Made by a program: the position numbers and the translations under genes. The notes beneath the pieces were generated by a model. That model searched no databases. It saw only the letters and a program-made list of their open reading frames with translations, and had not been told where the DNA came from. A stretch of 64,000 nt of DNA from Pseudomonas allokribbensis. GTDB taxonomy: Bacteria > Pseudomonadota > Gammaproteobacteria > Pseudomonadales > Pseudomonadaceae. Numbering within the stretch: the stretch's first letter is position 1; every line of letters starts with the position of its first letter. The stretch is from the NCBI RefSeq assembly GCF_014863605.1, contig NZ_CP062252.1, forward strand, positions 2,861,001 through 2,925,000. Reading direction: 5' to 3'. Positions 16,907-25,365 of this stretch are shown in pieces.

Positions 16907-17323
16907 TTATGTGGTAAGAAAGGTGACCCCAGGAATCAATCTGTCGTGAGTGCATTCGTCGCGTCGTTTGTCGCACTTTGCGCGCCTGCGTTGGTGCACG
17001 CAGCTCCAGTCGCTTGCGATGGCGTTACTGTAGTTCTGATAACCCCCGACATAGTCAGAGGGTTATCCTTTAACGTCGAGGTGGCGGTGGACAGCGGTTT
17101 TCTGGGAAATGTTAGCGGCGTGGTGCAGTTCACTGGCCTTCAAGGGCCGGGTTCAATTCTCACGTCACCTAACCAGACGTTCTCTGCAGCAAAGACCACA
17201 GTAACGGTCAGTACGAAACCCACGACCATCGCCAATAACTACAAGGGCACGCTGCTGGGCGTTGTGAACGGCGTTCAATGCGAGAAACGGGTGGAGGGGG
17301 TGCTGGATTTGCGTGCTTCCTGA
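16904..17323 (+). CDS. Small secreted protein of unknown function
   Basis: A 139-residue protein whose ATG at 16904 lies inside the right edge of a RAYT repeat. A GTG at 16946 preceded by AGGAA is a possible alternative start. Residues about 14-33 are a signal peptide (ALVHA-A). The mature part is Val/Thr/Gly-rich with regular beta strands, and two Cys (in PVACDG and VQCEKR) that could form a disulfide, suggesting a small periplasmic or extracellular beta domain. It ends ahead of a strong terminator. Unrecognised family; the start may have been changed by the repeat insertion. Confidence 0.55.
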   Translation: MLCGKKGDPRNQSVVSAFVASFVALCAPALVHAAPVACDGVTVVLITPDIVRGLSFNVEVAVDSGFLGNVSGVVQFTGLQGPGSILTSPNQTFSAAKTTVTVSTKPTTIANNYKGTLLGVVNGVQCEKRVEGVLDLRAS

Positions 17324-17341
17324 CGCGATGCGAGATTTCAG

Positions 17342-17377
17342 AAAAAGTGACGCGGAATTACCCGCGTCACTTTTTTT
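17342..17377. terminator. Bidirectional rho-independent terminator
   Basis: Stem GTGACGCG / CGCGTCAC around a short loop, with an A-run on the left (17342-17346) and seven Ts on the right (17371-17377). It separates two convergent genes. Confidence 0.85.
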
Positions 17378-17378
17378 G

Positions 17379-17768
17379 TTATTCCGTCGGCACAACGTTA
17401 TCCAAAACCTGATTCACCGCCAGTTCCGCCAGCATCACGATCTGCGCGATGCCTTGCGCGGTTTTGCGGTGGGGGCCTTCGAGGAGGTCGACGAAGTTGT
17501 TGAGCATGACGTTGGCCGAGCCAAGGGTTTCGACGGCGTCGGCGAGCAGGGATTCGTTGTTGCTGGCCGGGTTGGCCTGGTAGAGGCGGTTGGGGTAGTA
17601 GGGCGCGGCCATCATGTGGGCTGAGATCGGGCCAAGGTGGTAGTCGAGGGCGCGGTTGGCGGCTTCGTTGAATCTCTTCGAATCAGGGCATTCGTAGGGT
17701 GAGGTTGGGTCGGTGATGCTGGCCGGTTCGGTGACCGGGGGATTTGGCGTTGCTTTGAACATGTTCAT
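17379..17768 (-). CDS. DUF6124-like small Pseudomonas protein
   Basis: A 129-residue protein beginning MNMFKATPNPP, the start I associate with a Pseudomonas-restricted family now named DUF6124. A Pro/Thr/Ser-rich N-terminus (about 1-35) is followed by helices with SKRFNEAANRALDYHL and a second block ESLLADAVETLGSANVMLNNFVD that reads as an amphipathic coiled helix. No signal peptide or catalytic motif is visible. AGGAAAAGA precedes the start. The long structured leader upstream (17798-17991) suggests post-transcriptional control. Function unknown. Confidence 0.7.
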   Translation of the reverse strand: MNMFKATPNPPVTEPASITDPTSPYECPDSKRFNEAANRALDYHLGPISAHMMAAPYYPNRLYQANPASNNESLLADAVETLGSANVMLNNFVDLLEGPHRKTAQGIAQIVMLAELAVNQVLDNVVPTE

Positions 17769-17797
17769 TCTTTTCCTATGGTGAAGCCGCCAGACCC

Positions 17798-17991
17798 GAG
17801 CTACTAAACAAGGGTGGAGGCAGCTGTGCGCAGGTTAGTAGACCGGGGAAAAGAAGAAAGCCGGCGTGCCCGAGGGCACCCTACGCACAGCCACCATCAA
17901 ATCCAGGCATGGGAATACCTGACTGACAGACACCTGTGCACTCTTCAATTACCAACGGGCTACTAAACCCGATCACTGCGAATCAGTGACC
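17798..17991 (-). ncRNA. Putative structured leader RNA upstream of the DUF6124-like gene
   Basis: Read on the minus strand, this leader contains several perfect pairings. TCACTG/CAGTGA lies at 17973-17978 with 17984-17989. An outer stem GCTGTGCG/CGCACAGC (17823-17830 with 17884-17891) encloses the hairpin GTGCCC/GGGCAC (17866-17871 with 17874-17879). CTACTAAAC (17801-17809) can pair with GTTAGTAG (17834-17841) with one bulge. That last pairing crosses the outer stem, so the two are either a pseudoknot or alternatives. The CTACTAAAC motif recurs at 17960. No known riboswitch class is recognised; the RNA nature is inferred. Confidence 0.45.
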
Positions 17992-18270
17992 CGATCCAAG
18001 TTACCGGCCGACCCCAAGGCGCACAAGCCGGCGGATTCTGGCGTAGCCGTAGGCTCTGGCGCAAGGATTTGTGGGCAATTGCGCGTAACTCCAGGTGTCT
18101 TTAAACACACGCATCGAAACCTGTTTATCGGCCCCCAAAGCACGCTGAAACATCCCCCCGAAACCACCCCGGAAACCACCATGGCTTCAAACCCGCCGCC
18201 GTGTCTGTAAACTGGCCACCCGAAACGGCGCGCGATGGCGCCGTCCTCACTGCCAGCGAAGGACTTTCCC

Positions 18271-18651
18271 ATGGCCAACCAAGACATCACCTACACCCCG
18301 GATCCGGATGCAGACTCGATCTCTTCGGACGTGACCGAATTCAACGGCATCCTGATGTCGACCCAGATTCCGACCCGTGCCGACGGCAGCCTGGAACTGG
18401 GCGACGTCACTGCGCAAAGCGAATGCACGTTGCAGGCGCTGAAAGTCGCACTGGAAAAGGCCGGCAGCTCGATGGACCGCGTGCTGCACCTGACCATCTA
18501 TCTGACCGACATGGCTGACCGCGCCGCATTCAACGAGGTGTACAAGCGCTTCTTCGCCAAGCCATGGCCGGTGCGCGCGGCGGTTGGCGTGGCGGCGCTG
18601 GCGGTTGAAGGGATGAAGGTGGAAGTGACTGCGATGGCCGCGAAGGCCTGA
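18271..18651 (+). CDS. RidA family protein (YjgF/UK114)
   Basis: A 126-residue RidA-fold protein; ATG 18271 follows GAAGGA with a 7-base gap. Family marks: LMSTQIPTRADGSLELGDV near the N-terminus, the helix QSECTLQALKVALEKAGSSMD, VLHLTIYLTDM, and PVRAAVGVAAL with the conserved Arg (about residue 104) that binds carboxylates of 2-aminoacrylate/imine substrates in true RidA. Likely a trimeric cytosolic enamine/imine deaminase or a related subfamily member. Monocistronic, followed by a REP pair. Confidence 0.88.
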   Translation: MANQDITYTPDPDADSISSDVTEFNGILMSTQIPTRADGSLELGDVTAQSECTLQALKVALEKAGSSMDRVLHLTIYLTDMADRAAFNEVYKRFFAKPWPVRAAVGVAALAVEGMKVEVTAMAAKA

Positions 18652-18664
18652 TTCAGCCCCGGAT

Positions 18665-18775
18665 GATCGTTCCCACGCTCTGCGTGGGAATGCCTCCATG
18701 GACGCTCAGCGTCCTGCCGTGGAAGGGACGCGGAGCGTCCCGGGCTGCATTCCCACGCGGAGCGTGGGAACGATC
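18665..18775. repeat. Inverted pair of Pseudomonas REP sequences (REPIN-like)
   Basis: GATCGTTCCCACGC...GCGTGGGAATGC at 18665-18693 is mirrored by GCATTCCCACGC...GCGTGGGAACGATC at 18747-18775. Between them are two more hairpins, GGACGCTCAGCGTCC and GGGACGCGGAGCGTCCC. This is the common extragenic palindrome of fluorescens-group genomes and differs from the RAYT-type repeat elsewhere in the window. Confidence 0.9.
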
Positions 18776-18917
18776 TACGACCGTCCGCGCGGGAACGATC
18801 TGAACGATCTGCGTCCGGGCGGGTTTAAAACAGCCACCCGGCAGCACAGGCGTGCCGGCCACGCGTTTCGCGGCTACAATGCGCGCCTCGACCGTGACAG
18901 CCTGACTAAAAAAACAT

Positions 18918-20906
18918 ATGTCCTTGCCCAAACATCACCTGGAACTGCTCAGCCCCGCCCGTGACGTGGCCATCGCCCGCGAGGCCATCCTGCATGGCGC
19001 CGACGCGGTGTACATCGGCGGCCCGAGCTTCGGGGCGCGCCACAACGCGTGCAACGAGGTGAGCGAAATCGCCGAACTGGTGGAATTTGCCCGTCGCTAT
19101 CACGCGCGCATCTTCACCACCATCAACACCATCCTGCACGACAACGAACTGGAGCCGGCGCGCAAGCTGATCCATCAGTTGTACGACGCCGGCGTCGATG
19201 CGCTGATCGTCCAGGACCTGGGCGTGATGGAGCTGGACATTCCACCCATCGAGCTGCACGCCAGCACCCAGACCGACATCCGCACCCTTGAGCGGGCCAA
19301 GTTCCTCGATCAGGCCGGTTTCTCGCAACTGGTACTGGCCCGTGAACTGAACCTCAAGGAAATCCGCGCGATCGCCGATGAAACCGATGCCGCCATCGAG
19401 TTCTTCATTCACGGCGCGTTGTGCGTGGCGTTTTCCGGCCAGTGCAACATTTCCCACGCGCAGACCGGGCGCAGTGCCAACCGTGGCGACTGCTCCCAGG
19501 CCTGCCGTCTGCCGTACACCCTGAAAGACGAAAAGGGTGGCGTGATCGCCTACGAAAAACACCTGCTGTCGATGAAGGACAACAACCAGAGCGCCAACAT
19601 CCGCGCGCTGGTCGAGGCCGGTGTGCGCTCGTTCAAGATCGAAGGTCGCTACAAGGACATGGGCTATGTGAAGAACATCACCGCCTATTACCGCCAACGC
19701 CTGGACGACGTGCTCAACGACCGTCCTGACCTGGCCCGCGCCTCCAGCGGCCGCACCGCGCATTTCTTCATGCCGGACCCGGAAAAAACCTTCCACCGTG
19801 GCAGCACCGACTACTTCGTCAGTGATCGCAAGATCGACATCGGCGCGTTCGATTCGCCGACCTTCACCGGTCTGGCGGTGGGCGTGGTCGAGAAAGTCGG
19901 CAAGCGTGACATGCAAGTGATCACCCACGAGCCGCTGTCCAATGGCGACGGCCTCAACGTGCTGGTCAAGCGTGAAGTGGTGGGGTTCCGCGCCAACATC
20001 GCCGAAGCCAAGGGCGAGTTCGAGGAAGAAGGCGAGAAGCGCTACCGCTACCGCGTCGAGCCGAACGAAATGCCGGAAGGCCTGTACAAGCTGCGCCCGA
20101 ACCATCCGCTGAACCGCAACCTCGACCACAACTGGCAGCAGGCCTTGCTCAAGACTTCTGCCGAGCGTCGTATCGGCGTGAGCTGGCTGGCGAAGCTGCG
20201 TGAAGAGCGTCTGGAACTGACCGTGACCAGCGAAGAGGGCATCAGCGCCAGCGTTGCGCTCGACGGCCCATTCGGCGTCGCCAACAAACCGGAACAGGCG
20301 CTGGACACCTTGCACGACCTGCTCGGTCAACTCGGCACCACCGAGTACCACGCGACCTCGATCAAGCTGGATGCGCCGCAAGCGTTCTTCATCCCGAACT
20401 CGCAGCTCAAGTCGTTGCGCCGCGAAGTGATCGAAGCGCTGACCGCCGCCCGCGTTGCCGCCCACCCACGGGGCGGCCGCAAGGCCGAGACCACGCCACC
20501 GCCGGTGTACCCGGAAGCGCATCTGTCGTTCCTGGCCAACGTCTACAACCAGAAAGCTCGCGACTTCTACCACCGCCACGGCGTGAAGCTGATCGACGCG
20601 GCGTACGAGGCCCACGAAGAAGCGGGCGAAGTGCCGGTGATGATCACCAAGCACTGCCTGCGGTTCTCCTTCAACCTGTGCCCGAAACAGGCCAAAGGCG
20701 TGACGGGTGTGAAGACCAAAGTCGCGCCGATGCAGTTGATCCACGGCGACGAAGTGCTGACCCTAAAGTTCGACTGCAAACCGTGCGAAATGCACGTGAT
20801 CGGCAAGATGAAGGGCCACATCCTGAATCTGCCGCAGCCGGGCAGCGTGGTGGGGCATATCAGCCCTGAAGACCTGATGAAGACCATTCCTCGGGCGCCG
20901 CACTGA
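18918..20906 (+). CDS. rlhA: 23S rRNA C2501 hydroxylation protein RlhA (peptidase U32 family)
   Basis: A 662-residue U32-family protein closely matching what I know of Escherichia coli RlhA (YdcP), which acts with the prephenate/iron-sulfur pathway to hydroxylate C2501 of 23S rRNA. Visible blocks: HLELLSPARDVAIAREAILH at the start; ELHASTQTDIRT; IEFFIHGALCVAFSGQC; and the Cys set in GQCNIS, GDCSQACRLPY, KHCLRFSFNLCP and FDCKPCEMHV that fits Fe-S or substrate-site cysteines. The C-terminal DUF3656 region separates it from the shorter TrhP (YegQ). Start ATG 18918. A clear terminator follows. Confidence 0.92.
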   Translation: MSLPKHHLELLSPARDVAIAREAILHGADAVYIGGPSFGARHNACNEVSEIAELVEFARRYHARIFTTINTILHDNELEPARKLIHQLYDAGVDALIVQDLGVMELDIPPIELHASTQTDIRTLERAKFLDQAGFSQLVLARELNLKEIRAIADETDAAIEFFIHGALCVAFSGQCNISHAQTGRSANRGDCSQACRLPYTLKDEKGGVIAYEKHLLSMKDNNQSANIRALVEAGVRSFKIEGRYKDMGYVKNITAYYRQRLDDVLNDRPDLARASSGRTAHFFMPDPEKTFHRGSTDYFVSDRKIDIGAFDSPTFTGLAVGVVEKVGKRDMQVITHEPLSNGDGLNVLVKREVVGFRANIAEAKGEFEEEGEKRYRYRVEPNEMPEGLYKLRPNHPLNRNLDHNWQQALLKTSAERRIGVSWLAKLREERLELTVTSEEGISASVALDGPFGVANKPEQALDTLHDLLGQLGTTEYHATSIKLDAPQAFFIPNSQLKSLRREVIEALTAARVAAHPRGGRKAETTPPPVYPEAHLSFLANVYNQKARDFYHRHGVKLIDAAYEAHEEAGEVPVMITKHCLRFSFNLCPKQAKGVTGVKTKVAPMQLIHGDEVLTLKFDCKPCEMHVIGKMKGHILNLPQPGSVVGHISPEDLMKTIPRAPH

Positions 20907-20920
20907 TTCAGAGGCAATAA

Positions 20921-20951
20921 AAAACCGGTGACGAAAGTCACCGGTTTTTTT
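20921..20951 (+). terminator. Rho-independent terminator after rlhA
   Basis: Perfect 9-bp stem ACCGGTGAC / GTCACCGGT with a GAAA tetraloop, preceded by A-run and followed by seven Ts; serves rlhA and probably the convergent MFS gene too. Confidence 0.92.
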
Positions 20952-20966
20952 ATGCCTGCCAGAAAC

Positions 20967-22277
20967 TCAGCTGGCTTCGTAGCGTGATCCCGTTGTCGGC
21001 GCCGCTTCGCCACTCAACGCATCGACCATCGGCGGATGCTCCTGCGCGGCCTGACGCAGATCCTCGGTCACCCGCAGCTCGGCGCCAGTTGGCGAGAAGG
21101 TTGCCGCTGCTGCAAACGGAGCAGGATTGGCCGGCACCGGACGCTTGCCACGGCGCCAGAAGAAGAACGTCACCATGCTCAGGTTGACCAGCGCGAAGGC
21201 CCAGAACAGGCCGCTTCCGCCATGGGCGTTCATCGCCGGCGAAATCAGCAGCGGGCTCATCGCCGAGCCCAACGAGTTGATCAACAGCATGCCTTGAATC
21301 ATCGGCACCAACGTTTCGACCGGTGCACGGTCGGCAGCGTGGCTGACGGCCACCGGGTACAGCGCGAACACGCCGCCGCCCAACAGGAACAGAGCCGCCG
21401 CGAGCATGGCCGAGGACAGCGGCACCAGCACGATCACCAGCGACAGCACGGTGCACGCGGCGCACAGCACGGTCAGCACTTGCAGGCGATCCTTGCGGTC
21501 GGACCAGCGCCCGACCGGGTATTGCAGGAGCATCGCGCCGAGAATCGTCCAGGCCATCATGCTGCCGACTTCGCCGACGTTCAGGCCGATGCGTTGCAGG
21601 TACAGCGGCAGCAGGGTGTAGATCGCGGCGATGGTCACGCCGGAGCCGAAGCAGCCGACCAGCCCGGTCGGTGATACGCCCAGCAGTGCCCGTGGCTTGA
21701 GCGGTTCGACCTGTTCCAGTAATGGCGACACTCGCGGCAGGATCACGATTGGCAGCACCGACAACGTCGCCAGCATGCCGGCCACCATGAACGGTGCGGT
21801 ATCGCCCAGGCCGGTGATTTTCCCCAGCGTGGCCTGGCCGAGCACGCCGGCGCCGTAGAGGACGATCATGTACAGCGCCAGCAGACGCCCGCGAATCTTC
21901 GCGTCGCCGGCCAGCAGCAGCCAGCTCTCGATCACCAGAAACACGCCGACCGTGGCCCAGCCGTTGATCAGGCGCAGGACGACCCAGCCCCAGGTGTCAT
22001 AAAACAGCCCTTGCAGCAGGATGGTCGCGGCGATCAGCGAGGCGAAGCTGCTGTAGGCGCGGATGTGGCCGATGCGCAGGATCAGCCGGTCGTTGAAGAT
22101 CGCCCCCAACGTCAGACCGATGAAATAGGCCGAGGAGACGATGCCGATCATCGTCGCCGATTCGCCGGCAGCGCCCAGGCGCAAGGTGGTCAAAGAAGAC
22201 AGAAAACCGTTGCCCAGCGCAACAATGAACAGCCCGAGCAGGGGCGCCAGCGCCATGGCCAGCAAACGCGGTGTCAT
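20967..22277 (-). CDS. MFS transporter (YcaD-like)
   Basis: A 436-residue, 12-helix MFS protein. The ATG at 22277 (MTPRLLAMALAPLLGLFIV) with GAGG upstream gives the normal start; the open frame continues upstream without family-like sequence. Helix 1-2 GNGFLSSLTTLRLGAAGES, loop 2-3 FNDRLILRIGHIRAY and loop 8-9 GRWSDRKDRLQVL are visible, and the set resembles YcaD. The last 60 residues are hydrophilic cytosolic tail. Substrate unknown; alone in its transcription unit. Confidence 0.88.
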   Translation of the reverse strand: MTPRLLAMALAPLLGLFIVALGNGFLSSLTTLRLGAAGESATMIGIVSSAYFIGLTLGAIFNDRLILRIGHIRAYSSFASLIAATILLQGLFYDTWGWVVLRLINGWATVGVFLVIESWLLLAGDAKIRGRLLALYMIVLYGAGVLGQATLGKITGLGDTAPFMVAGMLATLSVLPIVILPRVSPLLEQVEPLKPRALLGVSPTGLVGCFGSGVTIAAIYTLLPLYLQRIGLNVGEVGSMMAWTILGAMLLQYPVGRWSDRKDRLQVLTVLCAACTVLSLVIVLVPLSSAMLAAALFLLGGGVFALYPVAVSHAADRAPVETLVPMIQGMLLINSLGSAMSPLLISPAMNAHGGSGLFWAFALVNLSMVTFFFWRRGKRPVPANPAPFAAAATFSPTGAELRVTEDLRQAAQEHPPMVDALSGEAAPTTGSRYEAS

Positions 22278-22562
22278 AAAAACCTCAAGTGATCGAACAG
22301 CGGAACGTGCGCCTCTGCGCATGCGAGTGCCAAGCCGAAGTGTGTTGAAGACAAGCGACCGCCGAACGGGCAGGACGATTGAGCCTGGCGCACTGTGTGA
22401 AAGTGGCCGGCTGTTCAAACCTGAGGGTTGTCATGGCTGCGGGCAGGCGCCGGTCGGGCGACTGCAAGAGGAGGCGCGATTTTAAGCCTTGTGTGGCGTT
22501 TGCCAAGGTGCCGGGCCTGCGACGCTGGGACGCAGGCCGGCCGATGTTGCCCCGAATGCCAG

Positions 22563-23798
22563 TCAGCCCACGGACTTCAACGGAATCGGCCCCTTGAGCC
22601 GGTCCGTCATCGTGGCGCAGTACCAGTCATCGAACTGGCAGACGCCGGTCTCCGCTGTTTCCGAGTACGGCCCCGGTTCATAGGACGGGGACGTCACGCC
22701 ACGCTGGGTACCTTCGACCAGCGTGCGGTCCTGATCGTTGGTGGCGACCCAGACTCGGGTCAGGCGTTCGAGGTCGTAATCCACACCTTCCACCGCCGTG
22801 TCCGGCACCAGCCATTTGGTGGTGACCATGGTTTGCGTGGCGCTGATCGGGAGCACCCGGAAGCTCAGGGCGTGGTCGCCGAGGAAGTGGTTCCAGGTGG
22901 ACGGGTAGTGGAAGTACAGCAGCGCGCCGATGTCCGGTTCGGCGGTCTTGTCCAGGCGCCCGGCCACCGCAGGTTTGCCGTCCATGGTGTAGCTGACCGC
23001 CCCGGACGACAGCGGGATGCGGGTCATGCGGTACTGGCCGTTGATGTCCATCACCAGTCGGCTTGGCAGCCCGGCTTTCTCGCAGGTGTTCCAGTAGGCC
23101 GTCAGGTGCGGATCATCTTCGCCACCGGCGCCACCCACGGACGGGTTGTCGACGTAGGATTTCAGCAGTTCGGGGTGGGAGCCGTCGCAGTGGTAGCACT
23201 CGCGGTTGTTCTCGAACACCAGTTTCCAGTTACCGTTCTCGATGATGGTCGACTCGAAAGCCACTTTGCAGTTGTCCAGATAATGCGGGGCAATGAACGG
23301 GCTGACGGCCTTGCGAAAGCCTTCGAAGTCCGGCGCCCTGGTGGCGACGCAGACATAGATGTAGCTGTGCACGATTTCGCAGTGCACGGATTTGAGGTTG
23401 TACTGCGCCTTGTCGAAATCCGGGCCCATGTTGCCGGCGTACAGCAGGTTGCCGTCCAGCTCGTAAGTCCACTTGTGGTAGGGACAGACCATCTTCGCGA
23501 CTTTGCCGTGCTCGTGTTCGCAGATCTTGGCGCCGCGATGGCGGCAGGCATTGTGAAACGCGCGGACTGCGCCGTCCTTGCCGCGCACCACGGCGACCGG
23601 GTAATCGCCGATCTGCAGGGTGAAGTACTGGCCCGGTTTTGCGATCTCGAACGTATGTCCGGCGAAGATCCAGTCCTTGTGCCAGATCTGTTCGAGGTCC
23701 TGGCGGTAGACGTCTTCATCCTTGTAGAGGGCGCCCGGCAGCGAGTGCCAGGGTTTGCGCTGGGCGATCAGGTCAACCACGGTGTCGTTGTTATTCAT
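22563..23798 (-). CDS. Rieske non-heme iron oxygenase, GbcA-like
   Basis: A 411-residue ring-hydroxylating-type oxygenase alpha subunit. The start at 23798 has GAGG 6-7 bases before it. The Rieske centre reads C-R-H near residues 85-87 and C-P-Y-H at 105-108. The mononuclear iron site lies in ENNRECYHCDGSHPE (His203 and His208). Layout and C-terminal blocks (TTKWLVP, ATNDQD) resemble GbcA, which demethylates glycine betaine. No ferredoxin-reductase partner is encoded here. Neighbouring ProVWX importer and oxidoreductases suggest N-demethylation or oxygenation of a betaine-like compound. Downstream, 22514-22538 can form a GC hairpin without T-run. Confidence 0.88.
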   Translation of the reverse strand: MNNNDTVVDLIAQRKPWHSLPGALYKDEDVYRQDLEQIWHKDWIFAGHTFEIAKPGQYFTLQIGDYPVAVVRGKDGAVRAFHNACRHRGAKICEHEHGKVAKMVCPYHKWTYELDGNLLYAGNMGPDFDKAQYNLKSVHCEIVHSYIYVCVATRAPDFEGFRKAVSPFIAPHYLDNCKVAFESTIIENGNWKLVFENNRECYHCDGSHPELLKSYVDNPSVGGAGGEDDPHLTAYWNTCEKAGLPSRLVMDINGQYRMTRIPLSSGAVSYTMDGKPAVAGRLDKTAEPDIGALLYFHYPSTWNHFLGDHALSFRVLPISATQTMVTTKWLVPDTAVEGVDYDLERLTRVWVATNDQDRTLVEGTQRGVTSPSYEPGPYSETAETGVCQFDDWYCATMTDRLKGPIPLKSVG

Positions 23799-23901
23799 TG
23801 TTATCCTCGTCATGCGCGTAGGGCCGGAACGGGTTCCAGCCTATCTGTGCCAGGAAAGCCGTCACAAACGACATTTCCGGTGGGCAATCGATGCGTTGAG
23901 G

Positions 23902-25242
23902 TTATGGGTGAGGGCGCGCGAAAACCGGCTCGAGCGTGGCGATGGCCGACGCAGACTGGTCCAGATTGCGAATGGCCTGTTTCACCGCGAGGCTGCGTTC
24001 GCGGCCGAGGCTTGAGGCGAACAGGTCGAATTTCTGCTCCAGTTCTTCGCGGCTCAGGGCCGTTTCGGGATCGCCGCGTGCGGCGGTGATCGGGCTGACG
24101 AGCACGCTGCCGTTTTTCAGCGTGACGGTCAGGCGCGACAGAATTTCATTGGGGAACCGCGCGGAAATATCGGCGGCTTCGACAATCTCGATGCGCGCGC
24201 TCAAGGCGCGGATGTCGGCGGCGTGGATGGATTCGCCGGTGACTTCGTCCGGCCCGAGTTTGCCCCTGACGATCAGCGCTGCCAGCGGAAAGGCCAGGGC
24301 GTATTGCGCCTGATCGGCATCCGCCGGGGCATGACCTTGCAGGCACATCGACTCGTAGAAGGTCTCGACGCGGATCGTTTCGATCACCTCGGCATTGAGC
24401 GCTGGATTCTCCTTTTGCAGTTGCAGCATCGCGGTCAGCGCCGGTTGCGCCCAGCGGCACACCGGCCAGGGTTTGAAATACTGGCTGTCGATTTCCCAGC
24501 GCTGGCCGAGGTCGAGCCAATGCTCGGCCACCGAAGCGTCCTCGACGGTTTCTGCCGGCGCACCGGTCACACCTTCCTTGGCCATCAACAGCGCATTCAA
24601 TCCGACAAAGGCGCCGCTGCCGTGGGCGTCGCGCAACATGGTCGGAAACGCGATCAGTCGCATCATCGGGCAACGGGCGCTGAAGTACTCGGCGATGCCG
24701 AGTGCATGGCGGAATGTCGTCTCGTCAAAACCCAGCAAACGGGCGCCGGCGCAGACCACGCCAATCGCCGAAAAACCGCCGGACGCGTGGTAGGTCGGGG
24801 AGGTCGCCATCAGGGCCGTTCCGGCGCGCAGTCCGGTTTCATAACCGAGGCACAACGCGCTCAACAGTTCATGCCCGCTAATGTCCTTGCCTTGGTGATG
24901 CAGGGCATCGGCGAGGGCAAGGAGAGCCGGTACCACGGTCGCGCCGGCGTGCCCCTTGGATCGGAAGTGGCCTTCGTGGGCATCGAGGCTGTCGGCGGAA
25001 AAGCCACCGGCCCAACCCGCGCCCAGCAGATTGACGCGCTGACCGTCGAACAGCAGGCGGCTGCCGTACTCGCCGGCGGGGTAGTGTGAAACGGCAAAAC
25101 GGCGCAGCGCCACACTGGTGTCGTTGGACGCAGCACCGGCCATGACGCCGACGATATCCAGCAAACTGTTCTGCAGGATCTCCCGGGTCTTGGCCGGCGC
25201 CTGGAGGAAATCAAAGTCGCGGCAGAATTCGTAGAGTGACAT
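23902..25242 (-). CDS. MmgE/PrpD family protein
   Basis: A 446-residue MmgE/PrpD-fold protein, the family of 2-methylcitrate dehydratase, cis-aconitate decarboxylase and immune-responsive gene 1. Typical blocks: LLDIVGVMAGAASNDTSV at the N-terminus, LDAHEGHFRSKGHAGATVVPALLALAD-type helical core (residues about 75-105), and YFKPWPVCRWAQPALTAM, which contains conserved active-site residues. It lies between the Rieske gene and the LysR gene on the same strand, so it probably acts on an acid produced in this pathway. Which dehydration, isomerisation or decarboxylation it performs cannot be read from sequence. Confidence 0.87.
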   Translation of the reverse strand: MSLYEFCRDFDFLQAPAKTREILQNSLLDIVGVMAGAASNDTSVALRRFAVSHYPAGEYGSRLLFDGQRVNLLGAGWAGGFSADSLDAHEGHFRSKGHAGATVVPALLALADALHHQGKDISGHELLSALCLGYETGLRAGTALMATSPTYHASGGFSAIGVVCAGARLLGFDETTFRHALGIAEYFSARCPMMRLIAFPTMLRDAHGSGAFVGLNALLMAKEGVTGAPAETVEDASVAEHWLDLGQRWEIDSQYFKPWPVCRWAQPALTAMLQLQKENPALNAEVIETIRVETFYESMCLQGHAPADADQAQYALAFPLAALIVRGKLGPDEVTGESIHAADIRALSARIEIVEAADISARFPNEILSRLTVTLKNGSVLVSPITAARGDPETALSREELEQKFDLFASSLGRERSLAVKQAIRNLDQSASAIATLEPVFARPHP

Positions 25243-25365
25243 TCAACAGTTCCTTCCTGTGAGGGGAACCGGCCAGATCCCGGCCGGCGCCGCTCCACAA
25301 TGAGTCAGGAAGGTGATGCCGCTCCAACGACATTTTCATCGGGCAATTGATAACTAAACCGATGG

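Noticed and set aside
17973..18290. 105-codon minus-strand frame upstream of the DUF6124-like gene
   Set aside because: Crosses the ridA-family start region, has no ribosome site, and its sequence looks random; the structured leader explains this interval better.
18906..20744. Open frame of about 610 codons antisense to rlhA
   Set aside because: Composition-driven mirror of a well-recognised gene; no ribosome site or motif.
22501..22562. Rho-independent terminator after the Rieske gene
   Set aside because: There is a GC-rich hairpin (GGCCTGCG/CGCAGGCC) but no T-run on the minus strand, so it is not listed as a terminator.
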